A DNA stretch of 64,000 bases from Mycobacterium sp. 852002-51163_SCH5372311 (GTDB taxonomy: Bacteria > Actinomycetota > Actinomycetes > Mycobacteriales > Mycobacteriaceae): positions 1-64,000 of the forward strand of contig NZ_LZIJ01000090.1 of assembly GCF_001667115.1 (NCBI RefSeq). Direction: 5' to 3'. The position numbers and the translations under genes are program-made. Positions 10,856 to 19,496 of this stretch are shown here, one piece after another. The stretch's first letter is position 1; the number at the start of each line of letters is the position of its first letter. The notes beneath the pieces were generated by a model. That model was not told where the DNA came from. It saw nothing but the letters and a program-made list of their open reading frames with translations, and ran no database searches.

Positions 10856-12259
10856 TCAATCGTCGCCGCGCGGCGGTGGCTGCACCTCTACACCGCTTGA
10901 CTCGTGCTCCGGGCCTGCGGCCGGGTGTTCGGCCGGAACACGTTCACGGAATCGAGTCGCTTCACCGTCATTGCCGGGCTCGGGACGCCGATCGTCGCTG
11001 TGGTATGGCCCGGGCTTAGGCCGGGGCTTGCCACCCGGGAAGGCCAATCGAAAGATGCTGCGGTGCACTGAGAACCACTGCTTGGAGAATCGCCCGGTGT
11101 TGTACGGCAGCTCGTAGCGTTCGCAGATATCTTTGATCTTCGGAGCGATCTCCGAGTAGCGGCTGCTCGGCATGTCGGGATACAGGTGGTGCTCGACTTG
11201 ATAACCCAGGTTGCCGCTGATGACGTGGAACAGCGGGCTGCCCTCGATGTTGGCCGCACCGACGAGTTGCCGCAGATACCAATCGCCGCGCGTCTCGTTC
11301 TCGACTTCCTGTTCGGTGAACGTGTAGGTCTGGTCGGGGAAATGTCCGCAGAAGATGATGGCGTGCGCCCACACGTTGCGGATGACATTGGCCGCGGCGT
11401 CGGCGAGCAGGGTTCGCAGATAGGTGCTTTCCACACCGGGCAATGTCCGGTCGAGGAACGTCGCCGCCGCGCCGACCCGCCCTTTGCCCGAAATTCTCCG
11501 GAGCCGCCTGCCGATACGCGACTCCGCCGGCTGCTCGAGTCGGCCACGCGACGCCAGCTGCACCAGCGCGAATGCGCCGGCACTGATCAGCGGCCAGCCC
11601 AAATAGTCCTTGAAGATCTGCGAACGTGCCTTGCCGCCAATGCCTTTGAGGTCCTTACGGATCTCCGACCACGGCTTCTCTCCGGCCCGGATCGCCTCGA
11701 TGTCCATATCGTGGACCGCCACACCCCACTCAAAGAGCGCTGTGAGCAGCAGGTTGTAGAGCGGTTGCCCAAGATAGCGCGGATGCCATTTTTGATTGGG
11801 ATCGATCCGCATGATCTCGTAGCCGAGGTCTTTGTCCTTGCCCAAGATGTTGGTGTAGGTGTGGTGGATGTAGTTGTGCGAGTGCTTCCACGCCTCCTTG
11901 GTCGAGGCGGTGTCCCAGTCCCACACCGAGGAATGAATGTCGGGATCGTTCATCCAATCCCACTGGCCGTGCATGACGTTATGGCCGATCTCCATGTTTT
12001 CCAGGATCTTGGCCATACCCAGGCACGCCGTTCCGAGGACCCATGCAGTCTTAGATCGCGATGCCAGCAGGAGCACACGACCGGCTACCACAATCTGCCG
12101 CTGCACCGAAATGACGGTTTTGATATAGCTACGGTCGCGCTCGCCGAGATCGGCGAACACCTCGTCGTGAATCGCGTCGAGTTCTTTCGCGAGCTTTTCG
12201 CGTTCCTGCTCGCCCAAATGGGCAAACGGGGTCTCTTGGCGTTGCAAAGTAGAAGTCAC
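10856..12259 (-). CDS. Membrane acyl-CoA desaturase, DesA3-like
   Basis: Fatty-acid desaturase of 467 aa in the family of M. tuberculosis DesA3 (stearoyl-CoA delta-9 desaturase). The three His boxes of the di-iron site are present: HNVMH at 93-97, HNYIHH at 128-133 and QVEHH near 352-356. Hydrophobic membrane segments flank them. The GTG start at 12259 has AAAGGA 6 nt upstream. The polar C-terminal tail (about 60 residues, Pro/Glu-rich) is longer than the catalytic fold needs. It lies 14 bp after the reductase gene that should feed it electrons, the same order as the Rv3230c-DesA3 pair. Sequence differences suggest a paralogue rather than DesA3 itself. Confidence 0.9.
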   Translation of the reverse strand: MTSTLQRQETPFAHLGEQEREKLAKELDAIHDEVFADLGERDRSYIKTVISVQRQIVVAGRVLLLASRSKTAWVLGTACLGMAKILENMEIGHNVMHGQWDWMNDPDIHSSVWDWDTASTKEAWKHSHNYIHHTYTNILGKDKDLGYEIMRIDPNQKWHPRYLGQPLYNLLLTALFEWGVAVHDMDIEAIRAGEKPWSEIRKDLKGIGGKARSQIFKDYLGWPLISAGAFALVQLASRGRLEQPAESRIGRRLRRISGKGRVGAAATFLDRTLPGVESTYLRTLLADAAANVIRNVWAHAIIFCGHFPDQTYTFTEQEVENETRGDWYLRQLVGAANIEGSPLFHVISGNLGYQVEHHLYPDMPSSRYSEIAPKIKDICERYELPYNTGRFSKQWFSVHRSIFRLAFPGGKPRPKPGPYHSDDRRPEPGNDGEATRFRERVPAEHPAAGPEHESSGVEVQPPPRGDD

Positions 12260-12273
12260 CCCAAATCCTTTCG

Positions 12274-13371
12274 TCAGAGCTCTAGTTCGATGTCGCCCTC
12301 GGCGGTATTGATACAGATCCGCACGTCCTGCCCCACGGGTTCGATCACGTCACCGGAGCGCAGATCGCGAAGTTTGCCGGCCTTCAGCGTGCCGACGCAG
12401 GTGTGGCAGATTCCGATGCGACAGCCGAAGGCGAGGTTGAGGCCGGCCTGCTCGCCGGCTTCCAAAATTGATGTGCCGCCGTCACATTCGACGGACTTCT
12501 CGCTGTCGAGGAAGCAAACTTCGCCGCCTTCACCGGTAGCGCCGTCACCACCGATCTTGGGCTGGAACCGTTCCATGTGCAGGCGATCGCAATCGCCGTT
12601 GCTTTTCCAGTGCTCGGTCAGCGCATCGAGCATCTCCCCCGGCCCGGAACAAAAGGCCTCACGATCGCGCCAGTCCGGGCAGACCTCGTCGAGGTCTGCC
12701 GGCTCAAGCCGGCCCCGCTCGGACGTCAGGCGCAGATCCAGCCGCAGCCCGTCGTGGCGGCGATCGAGGTCTTCGAGGACGGACAAAAACATGACCTGTT
12801 CGCGGGTCCGAGCGGAGTGAATGACGATAACGTCGTCCAGTTGGTCGCGATGGTCGAGGCTGCGCAGCATGCTCATGATCGGTGTGATGCCGCTGCCGGC
12901 GCTGATGAACAACATTTTGGGCGGCAGCGGGTCGGGCAGCGTGAACACGCCCTCTATTTCGCCGAGCCGCACCAAGTCACCGGGCTGGATTTTCTGCACG
13001 AGGTATGGCGAGACCACGCCGCCGTCCACCTTCTTGGGCGTAACGCTGATCAGACCGTCTTCGGGCGACGGGTCCGATGTCAGCGAATAGGCCCGCCAGT
13101 GGTAGACGCCGTCGATCACGACGCCCAGGCGCACGTACTGCCCGGGCTTGTGACCTGGCCACTCATACCCCGGCCGAATCAGAACGCTCGCTGCTTCAGA
13201 GCCTTGGGGCTCAACGCGGTCGACCTTGCCGCGCAGCTCCTTCGTGGTCCAGAGCGGGTTGATCATCTCCAGGTAGTCGTCGGGCTGCAACGGACTGAAC
13301 AATCGCCGCACGGCCCGCAGGAACAACCTGCGACCGCGCGGGACTTGGGGCTGCGCACCTCGCTCCGCCAT
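12274..13371 (-). CDS. Ferredoxin-NAD(P) reductase with C-terminal 2Fe-2S domain (Rv3230c-like)
   Basis: Electron-transfer protein of 365 aa: an FAD-binding barrel (RAYSLTS motif), an NAD(P)-binding domain (GSGITPIMSML), and a C-terminal plant-type 2Fe-2S domain (CRIGICHTC plus a later Cys). It would pass electrons from NAD(P)H to the desaturase encoded next. The open frame allows a GTG at 13386, but the ATG at 13371 is preferred: a TACTAT -10 (13378-13383) ends 6 nt before it and a TTGAAT -35 (13400-13405) lies 16 bp further, giving a textbook leaderless promoter. A dyad overlaps that promoter, so repressor control is likely. Confidence 0.9.
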   Translation of the reverse strand: MAERGAQPQVPRGRRLFLRAVRRLFSPLQPDDYLEMINPLWTTKELRGKVDRVEPQGSEAASVLIRPGYEWPGHKPGQYVRLGVVIDGVYHWRAYSLTSDPSPEDGLISVTPKKVDGGVVSPYLVQKIQPGDLVRLGEIEGVFTLPDPLPPKMLFISAGSGITPIMSMLRSLDHRDQLDDVIVIHSARTREQVMFLSVLEDLDRRHDGLRLDLRLTSERGRLEPADLDEVCPDWRDREAFCSGPGEMLDALTEHWKSNGDCDRLHMERFQPKIGGDGATGEGGEVCFLDSEKSVECDGGTSILEAGEQAGLNLAFGCRIGICHTCVGTLKAGKLRDLRSGDVIEPVGQDVRICINTAEGDIELEL

Positions 13372-13377
13372 GTGGCC

Positions 13378-13408
13378 ATAGTACACAGTTGTTCACTGAA
13401 TTCAACTG
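13378..13408 (-). promoter_or_regulatory. Leaderless promoter with overlapping dyad for reductase/desaturase operon
   Basis: On the minus strand, TTGAAT (13400-13405), a 16-bp spacer and TACTAT (13378-13383) precede the ATG at 13371 by 6 nt. The dyad CAGTTG-N11-CAACTG (13386-13408) covers the spacer and -35, the position of a TetR-like operator. A second short dyad, CAATC-N5-GATTG, lies just upstream (13417-13431). The promoter is seen by motif and the regulator is unknown. Confidence 0.5.
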
Positions 13409-13628
13409 CGCGCAGTCAATCGTACTGATTGCTAAATAAATCAGAATGAACTACCGCAGGCCACAATTGATACAGACGTTCACTGAGTCTTCGCGGATGG
13501 AATCGTCTGTTGAGCCTTACGCCGTCAACGACAACTCCCTTTGCTTGCCCAGAGGCGGCGCAGCGCAAACATCGACATTGCTGGTCACCCCACGGATCTC
13601 GATGACCGGTGGTCACCCGAGTGGTATT
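13409..13628. other. Non-coding gap between nine-gene operon and reductase gene
   Basis: No convincing gene. Short open frames on both strands lack ribosome-binding sites and family features. It holds the weak dyad CAATC-N5-GATTG (13417-13431) and a small hairpin TGACC-GGT-GGTCA (13603-13615) 14 bp past the CoA ligase stop, which could help end the long operon transcript. The 3' part is less AT-poor than the flanking genes. Confidence 0.4.
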
Positions 13629-15206
13629 TCAACCGACCGGGCGGTAGGTCCGGCCGCGAGCCGGCCGGGTCCACAACACGCCGCCCTGCGCATTGACGCC
13701 AGCCTCGATCAGCCGGCGTTTGAGGATCTTGTTGGTCGCCGTCACCGGTAGGTCGTCGTTGATGCGGACGTAGCGCGGCCAGGCCTTCGGCGACAGGTCG
13801 GGCTGTGCGGCGAGGAAATCCCCCAAGTCAGCGGGGTCGAGCCGCATCCGGTCACGCAGCACCAGCGCCGCCATCACCTGGTCCCCGACTCTGTCGTCAG
13901 GCACCGCATAGACCGCAACCTGACTGATTTGCGGCAGCCGCGCCAAAATGCGCTCGAGAGTGGCCGCCGCCAGATTCTCGCCGTCGACCCGCATCCAGTC
14001 GGCGGTGCGACCCGCGAGGTAAATCCAGCCGTCAGCGTCGCGATAGGCCAGATCGCCGGACCAATACATGCCGTGCCGCATCCGCTGCGCCGTCGCCGAG
14101 GGATCGTTGTAGTAGCCGGTGAACGGTCCCGCCCCCTGAGTGTTGACGAGTTCGCCGACGGCTTCTTCGAAATTGGTCAGGGCGCCGTGTTCGTCGAACT
14201 GCGCGACCGCGCACTCGGTCAACGTTTCGGGGTTGTAGACGCTCACTCCCGGGTAGGGCTTGCCGATTGACCCCGTTGGCGCGCCGTCCTCTCGTACCAC
14301 GATCACCGCGAACTCGCTGGAGCCGAAACTGTCCACCACGCGGCATCCGAAACGCCTTGCGAATTCGGCGATATCGCGATCGGTCGCTTCGTTGCCGAAT
14401 GCCACCCGCAGCGTGTTCTCGGCGTCGTCGGGGCGTTCGGGAGTGTCGAGGATCAACGCGAGCGGTTTGCCGACGTAGTTCATGTACGTCACGTGGTAGC
14501 GACGTACGTCGTCGAGAAAACGCGACGGTGAGAACCGGGCCGGGACCATCGTCGCGCCACTTCCAACGGCGACCGCCCAACCTGCCGCAACGCCGTTGGA
14601 ATGAAACAACGGCATCGACAAGTAGCAAACGTCGTCGGCGGTGACGTCGTATTGATAAATCAGGCTGGCGCCGCACATGACAGCCATCCCGTGCGCGAAC
14701 CGCACCGCCTTGGGATCGCCGCTGGTGCCGGAGGTGAAGATCATCATCAGCGTGTCCGGGCCCGTGACCTCACGGTGCGCAACCAGCGGTGACGCCGTGG
14801 CCACCGCTTCGGCGTAACGCGTCTCGTCGACATCGAGCACCTGAATCCCGTTGAGCTCCAAGCCGTTCAGTAGCGGCAGGTGTTCGGTGTCGACGAGAAG
14901 GAGTTGACAGTCCGAGCGCCGGAGGTCGGCGAGCAGTCCGGCTCCGCGCCGCGTGGTGTTGATGCCGCACAGCACATATCCGCCCAGCGCCGCCGCGGCC
15001 ATGGCGCGAAGCATCGCCGGGGAATTGGACAGCAGCGCGCCGACGTGCAGCGGGCGGGTCACGTCGGCGAGCCCGATCAGGGCGGCGGCTTCGGCTTCGG
15101 CCTCGGCCAAGTGCTCCCGCCAGGTCCAGGTTCGGTCGCCGTAGGCGACGGCGGGGGTGTCGTCGTGCCTGCGCTGCCGCAGTATCTGCTGAACTGTCTC
15201 CGGCAC
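13629..15206 (-). CDS. FadD1/FadD17-like acyl-CoA synthetase
   Basis: AMP-dependent CoA ligase, 525 aa, closest in character to mycobacterial FadD17/FadD1. The P-loop is IFTSGTSGDPKA, followed by DSFGSSEF and WSGDLAYRDADGWIYLAGR, with a C-terminal Lys in TATNKILKRR. The GTG at 15206 is taken as the start because a GAGGA lies about 11 nt upstream and the gap to the preceding BVMO gene is only 17 bp; the longer open frame runs into that gene. As the last gene of the nine-gene operon it would activate the acid released by the upstream monooxygenase and esterase, or the primary substrate. Confidence 0.88.
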   Translation of the reverse strand: MPETVQQILRQRRHDDTPAVAYGDRTWTWREHLAEAEAEAAALIGLADVTRPLHVGALLSNSPAMLRAMAAAALGGYVLCGINTTRRGAGLLADLRRSDCQLLLVDTEHLPLLNGLELNGIQVLDVDETRYAEAVATASPLVAHREVTGPDTLMMIFTSGTSGDPKAVRFAHGMAVMCGASLIYQYDVTADDVCYLSMPLFHSNGVAAGWAVAVGSGATMVPARFSPSRFLDDVRRYHVTYMNYVGKPLALILDTPERPDDAENTLRVAFGNEATDRDIAEFARRFGCRVVDSFGSSEFAVIVVREDGAPTGSIGKPYPGVSVYNPETLTECAVAQFDEHGALTNFEEAVGELVNTQGAGPFTGYYNDPSATAQRMRHGMYWSGDLAYRDADGWIYLAGRTADWMRVDGENLAAATLERILARLPQISQVAVYAVPDDRVGDQVMAALVLRDRMRLDPADLGDFLAAQPDLSPKAWPRYVRINDDLPVTATNKILKRRLIEAGVNAQGGVLWTRPARGRTYRPVG

Positions 15207-15223
15207 GGTTATCTGGATCCTCG

Positions 15224-16831
15224 TCAGCGGGTCGTCAGCACCAAGCCGGCGTAACCGCGCCGGGCTACCTCGTCGCAGTGACGGCGGTAGGTGCCGAAGC
15301 CTCCCGCGTAGGGCATGAAGATCCGCTTCTTGCCTTCGATATTGGCGCCCAGGTACCACGACGATGCGGCCCGGGGAAACAGCGTTTGCTCGGCGGCTGC
15401 CGCCACGTGGTCGGTCCATTCCCGGGCGGCGTCGAGGCGCGGTTCGACTTCGCTGACCCCGAGTCGGCCCGCGGTAATTACCAGATCCATGACCCAGTCG
15501 ACCTGAACCTCGGCGTGCAGCACCATGTTCGCCAGCACCGAAGGGGCGCCGGGTCCGCTGACGCTGAACAGGTTCGGTAGCCCGGGCACCATCAGACCTA
15601 GAAACGTCAGCGGGCCGTCGGCCCAGATGTCGCGCAACCGTTCTCCGCCGGGACCGCTCGGGTCGATGCGGGTAAGCGCGCCGGTCATCGCGTCGAATCC
15701 GGTGGCGAAGATCAGTGCATCGCAGGGATAGGTGGTGACGTTGGTTCTTATCCCGTCGGCGGTGATCGTGTCGATGGGCTCGCGACGCAGGTTCACCAGC
15801 CGGACGTTGTCCCGGTTGAAGGTGGCGTAGTAACCGGCGTCAGTGCAGATCCGTTTGGTGCCGATCGGGTGGTCGACCGGGATAAGATCGCCTGCTACGG
15901 CTGGATCATTGACGATTTCGCGGATCCGCTGTTCGGCGAACTCGCGAGCGATGTCGTTGGCGGCCAGGTCACTGGTCTGGTCGGGGAAGGTCTTGGCGAA
16001 AAGCACGCCACCCTCCCGCCAGCGCCGCCACAATGCTTCTGCCCGCTCGGCGGGTTCGGTGTCGACGGCTTTCTTGTGGTAAGTACCGTGCGGAGTCCCC
16101 GCCGCCGCGTATGCGGAGGCCCGCCGGCGTTCGGGATACTCCGCCTGGATCTGCCGTTGCTCGTCGGCCGACCAGGGTCGGTTGGGCATGGGAATGCTGT
16201 AGTTGGCCGACCGCTGGAAGACCACCAGCGTCGCCGCTTGCTCGGCGATGATCGGAATCACTTGGATGCCAGACGAACCCGTGCCGATAACGCCGACGCG
16301 TTTGCCGCGCAGATCGGGATCCTCGCGCGGCCACGCAGCGGTGAAATACACCTCTCCGGTGAAGTCGTCGACGCCGGGAATGTCGGGGCGATTCAGGGCC
16401 GACAGGCAGCCCGTTGCGCACAGCAGAAACCGCGCGGTATGTATGTCACCAGCGGCGGTGTGAACACGCCAACGTGCGGAGTCCTGGTCGAACTCGGCGG
16501 CTACCACGTCGCAACCAAATCGGTAGTGGCGGCGCAGGTCGTAGCGCTCGGCGACGTGACGCAGATAGGCCAGGATCTCCGGTTGAGCGGCGAACCGTTC
16601 GCTCCACTGCCAGCTCTGCTGCAGCGTTTCGTCGAATGAGTAAGAGTAGTCGACACTTTCGACGTCGCAGCGGGCACCGGGATAGCGATTCCAGTACCAG
16701 GTTCCACCCACATCGGGCGCCGCCTCGAGGGCGGTCACCGAAAGGCCCGCCGCCACCGCTCGATGCACGGCGTAGAGCCCGGCGAATCCCGCGCCGACGA
16801 CGATCACGTCGGTCCCAGACACCGATGTCAC
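15224..16831 (-). CDS. Baeyer-Villiger-type flavin monooxygenase with altered fingerprint
   Basis: FAD/NADPH monooxygenase of the BVMO family, 535 aa, expected to insert oxygen next to a ketone. FAD Rossmann motif GAGFAG is near the N-terminus, GTWYWNRYPG follows, and the NADPH Rossmann motif is GTGSSG. The BVMO fingerprint FxGxxxHxxxWP reads FTGEVYFTAAWP, with Phe at residue 163 in place of the His that matters for catalysis in characterised BVMOs. The GTG start at 16831 overlaps the esterase stop as GTGA. The other two BVMOs in the window keep the His. It may be slow, an oxidase, or act on unusual substrates. Confidence 0.85.
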   Translation of the reverse strand: MTSVSGTDVIVVGAGFAGLYAVHRAVAAGLSVTALEAAPDVGGTWYWNRYPGARCDVESVDYSYSFDETLQQSWQWSERFAAQPEILAYLRHVAERYDLRRHYRFGCDVVAAEFDQDSARWRVHTAAGDIHTARFLLCATGCLSALNRPDIPGVDDFTGEVYFTAAWPREDPDLRGKRVGVIGTGSSGIQVIPIIAEQAATLVVFQRSANYSIPMPNRPWSADEQRQIQAEYPERRRASAYAAAGTPHGTYHKKAVDTEPAERAEALWRRWREGGVLFAKTFPDQTSDLAANDIAREFAEQRIREIVNDPAVAGDLIPVDHPIGTKRICTDAGYYATFNRDNVRLVNLRREPIDTITADGIRTNVTTYPCDALIFATGFDAMTGALTRIDPSGPGGERLRDIWADGPLTFLGLMVPGLPNLFSVSGPGAPSVLANMVLHAEVQVDWVMDLVITAGRLGVSEVEPRLDAAREWTDHVAAAAEQTLFPRAASSWYLGANIEGKKRIFMPYAGGFGTYRRHCDEVARRGYAGLVLTTR

Positions 16832-17805
16832 TGTCGCTCCACATTCGGGTACAGCAGCTGTCTCAGGTCGCGGCAGACGAGCTGCAGACCCGACGCTGCC
16901 GCGGCCAACAGTTGAATCGTCATGAAGCCGTGGAAGAGGCCCGGAAAATCTCGGTGCACCACCCGTACCCCCGCGCTGCGCAGCAGCCGTGCATAGCTGC
17001 ACCCTTCGCTGTGCAACGTATCCAGGCCGGCGGTGACAATCACCGCTGGCGGCAGCCCCGCATGGGATTCCGCGCGAGCCGGCGCCACCAGGTATGGCGG
17101 GTCAAAAGGCCTTTCCCCGCCCAGGTATTGACGCCAATACCACATCATCGCGGCCCGGGTGTTGATATATCCGCTGGCGTAGCGCTGATAGCTCTCGGTG
17201 TCGAACGAGGGGTCTATCGCGGGGTAGATCAGAAGTTGTGCAGCGGGTGCGGTGACTTCTCGTTCGCGGCAGAGAATGGCGGTGACCGCGGCGAGATTTC
17301 CGCCGGCGCTGTCGCCGCCGACCGCGGTCCGCGCCGGGTCGATCCCCAGCTCGTCGGCGTGTTCCACCACCCAGCGGAACGCCGCGAAAGCGTCGAGCGC
17401 CGCCGCGGGCGCGGGATGTTCGGGCGCAAGTCGATAGTCGATCGAAACCACGACGCTTTGGCTGCCGCGAGCCAGCGCCCGACAGAATCCGTCGTGGGAT
17501 TCGATGTCGCAGAAGACGAATCCACCGCCGTGGCAGTACACGATCCCTGGGCGCTGTTGCGATGGGTCACCGTGCGGGTAGTAGAACCGCGCCGCGATTT
17601 CGCCGGCGGGGCCTGGAATCATGCGATCAACCGTGCGTCGAACATCGTCGACGTTGGTGGCGGGAACCCGTCGTTCGGCCAGCGCGGCGCGGGCCTGGGG
17701 GCCGGTCATGGTTTCCACGCGAGGAAATCCGGCGTCCAAGTCACGCAGCATCGCCTGCACGGCGTCATCCATGCGCGCCTCCGACGGCTCCGTCGCACCG
17801 GTCAC
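16828..17805 (-). CDS. Alpha/beta hydrolase fold-3 esterase (HSL family)
   Basis: Esterase/lipase of the hormone-sensitive-lipase type (mycobacterial Lip-like), 325 aa, no signal peptide. The oxyanion motif is YCHGGGFVF, the nucleophile elbow VGGDSAGGN, with an Asp in TAGLDTLHSEG and a His in FPGLFHGF completing the triad. Its GTG start overlaps the DUF35 stop by 4 bp, and its own stop overlaps the BVMO start by 4 bp, so the three are probably translated together. It is well placed to hydrolyse the ester or lactone that a Baeyer-Villiger enzyme would make. Confidence 0.9.
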   Translation of the reverse strand: MTGATEPSEARMDDAVQAMLRDLDAGFPRVETMTGPQARAALAERRVPATNVDDVRRTVDRMIPGPAGEIAARFYYPHGDPSQQRPGIVYCHGGGFVFCDIESHDGFCRALARGSQSVVVSIDYRLAPEHPAPAAALDAFAAFRWVVEHADELGIDPARTAVGGDSAGGNLAAVTAILCREREVTAPAAQLLIYPAIDPSFDTESYQRYASGYINTRAAMMWYWRQYLGGERPFDPPYLVAPARAESHAGLPPAVIVTAGLDTLHSEGCSYARLLRSAGVRVVHRDFPGLFHGFMTIQLLAAAASGLQLVCRDLRQLLYPNVERQ

Positions 17806-18254
17806 TCATCGCGCCGGTCACCCGGTCGGTACTTCAGCAGAGTTATTCCGGCGTCGGGCAGATCGTAGAACACCGGTTGCACGCGCATTCCGATGCGGAT
17901 GGCTTCGTCGTCTTCGGGATCGACATCGACCAGTTCGGTGCTGATTCTGGGGCCGGCGTCCCACTGCACCACCGCGAGTAACTGCGGTGTCGCGTCGGCC
18001 CACGGCGGCCCCGTGGGCCGACGAGCGATGGTGAAGGTGTACAGCGTTCCGGCACCATCGATTTCGCGCCATTCCAGGTCGTCGGCCAGCGTCCCCGGCG
18101 CCAGGGTTCGCGGGTAGAAGACGTAGCGCTGCAGCGAGGGCGAGTACTGCACGAGGATACGGTGCTGCGCCAGGCCGTCCCAGAACGGCCGCGAGACGGG
18201 CGTGGGCTCGGGGACGGGACGGGGTTCAGTGCGGCTCACGGTCAATTGCGCCAC
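17802..18254 (-). CDS. DUF35 OB-fold protein lacking the zinc-ribbon cysteines
   Basis: Protein of 150 aa matching the DUF35 OB-fold proteins that pair with thiolase-like enzymes, such as the C-terminal part of ChsH2 and BbsA. The OB strand region TLYTFTIARRPTGPPW and later ISTELVDVDPE are typical. The N-terminal segment that normally holds four zinc-binding cysteines reads HRILVQYSPSLQRYVFYPR and has no Cys at all. It sits 39 bp after the Ltp-type gene, its likely partner, and overlaps the esterase gene. Loss of the zinc ribbon suggests a purely structural or substrate-channelling role. Confidence 0.78.
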   Translation of the reverse strand: MAQLTVSRTEPRPVPEPTPVSRPFWDGLAQHRILVQYSPSLQRYVFYPRTLAPGTLADDLEWREIDGAGTLYTFTIARRPTGPPWADATPQLLAVVQWDAGPRISTELVDVDPEDDEAIRIGMRVQPVFYDLPDAGITLLKYRPGDRRDE

Positions 18255-18293
18255 TCCTCCTCATCGCTTCACTCTGCATCGTCGCCGGCGCGG

Positions 18294-19496
18294 TCAGTCT
18301 CCCCGCATCAGCAGCGCCACCTGCTCGCTCATGATGCCGCCGTTGCCGGTCACGAACGCGGTGTGGCAGTCGTGAACCTGCGCGTCCCCCGCTCGGCCCA
18401 TGATTTGCCGGGCCCCGTCGACGACGTGGTGCATGCCGCCGGCCATCCCCGCCTGACCGAACGACAGCTGCCCCCCTGCCGTGTTGAGCGGAAAGTCGCC
18501 GCGATAGGTCAAGTCGTGTTCGCTAACCCAAGACATGCCTTGGCCTTTCGCGCAGAAGCCGGCATCCTCGAGGCTCATCAGCACGGTGATCGTGTAACAG
18601 TCGTAGATCGAGGCGACGTCGACATCTGATCGGCTCAGGCCCGCCATCGCGAAGGCCCTGTCCGCCGCCCGTGCGATCGGGGTGCGCAGCAGATCGTCCG
18701 CGTAGGTCGGGGTCTTGAAGGCGATGTGCTCGCCGAAACCGGCGATCCACACCGGCCGGTGGCGGCCGCGACGCGCGATTTCGGCGTTCGCGATCAGGAC
18801 GCCGACTCCCCCGTGTACCCGCATCACCGTTTCCAGCATGTGGATCGGGTCGGCGATCATCGGGCTGGCCAGCACGTCGTCGACGGTGATCGGAGTGCCG
18901 TGGAAAACCGCGCCGGGATGCGCACATGCGTTGGTGCGCTGGTCGACGGCGATCTTGGCGACCGCGGCGGGGTCGTAGCCGAACTCCGCCGCGTAACGCT
19001 GTGCGATCTGCGCGTACGGCGCGTTCTGACCCACGTTGCCGTACGGTATTTCGAACTCCGCTTGGGGCGAACCGTAGTTGTTCGATGACGCTCCAAACCA
19101 ATTCGGTGTAGCGGCCGGACGGCTTCGGGCTTGCGGCAGGTCCGACGATCCGGGCACCACGGCCAGCACCGCGTCGCAGATGCCGAGTTCGACGGCTGCG
19201 GCGGCCCGCCACACCATCCCTGCTGAGGTGGCTCCGCCCAGATCGACGCGCTCACCGAAATCCAAGGGCAGGCCGAGATATTCACCCAAGGTAGCCGGCG
19301 CGAACATCGTCGATTCGGCTATTCCATGCGTCAGCAGGCCGTTGACACATGCCGCATCGACGCCGGCATCCTCGACCACCATCTTCGCCAACAGCGCGTA
19401 TTGGTCGAGGGTGAACAACTGCGGTCGGCGCGGGCGGCGTTCAGCGGGCAGCTCGGCGATGCCGACGATGGCCGCCTCACCGCGCAACCCGGTCAC
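18294..19496 (-). CDS. Ltp-type thiolase-like protein (lipid-transfer protein/aldolase family)
   Basis: Thiolase-fold protein of 400 aa related to mycobacterial Ltp proteins; Ltp2 is the retro-aldolase of cholesterol side-chain removal. It has GGATSAGMVWRAAAA in the N-terminal half, ASIYDCYTIT (a Tyr that in Ltp2 is catalytic), NTAGGQLSFGQAGMAGG, and a late HDCHTAFVTGNGG. The second Ltp2 catalytic Tyr position reads Gln here, so aldolase activity is not assured. The GTG start overlaps the MaoC stop by 4 bp. The neighbouring DUF35 and MaoC proteins support C-C bond cleavage of an activated beta-hydroxy acid. Confidence 0.82.
   Translation of the reverse strand: MTGLRGEAAIVGIAELPAERRPRRPQLFTLDQYALLAKMVVEDAGVDAACVNGLLTHGIAESTMFAPATLGEYLGLPLDFGERVDLGGATSAGMVWRAAAAVELGICDAVLAVVPGSSDLPQARSRPAATPNWFGASSNNYGSPQAEFEIPYGNVGQNAPYAQIAQRYAAEFGYDPAAVAKIAVDQRTNACAHPGAVFHGTPITVDDVLASPMIADPIHMLETVMRVHGGVGVLIANAEIARRGRHRPVWIAGFGEHIAFKTPTYADDLLRTPIARAADRAFAMAGLSRSDVDVASIYDCYTITVLMSLEDAGFCAKGQGMSWVSEHDLTYRGDFPLNTAGGQLSFGQAGMAGGMHHVVDGARQIMGRAGDAQVHDCHTAFVTGNGGIMSEQVALLMRGD

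Noticed and set aside
11186..12820. Plus-strand 544-aa open frame
   Set aside because: It covers the desaturase and reductase genes in antisense; the three His boxes and 2Fe-2S motif on the minus strand are decisive.
13446..13751. 101-aa plus-strand frame after the CoA ligase
   Set aside because: It overlaps the end of the ligase in antisense and has low-complexity composition; no start signals.
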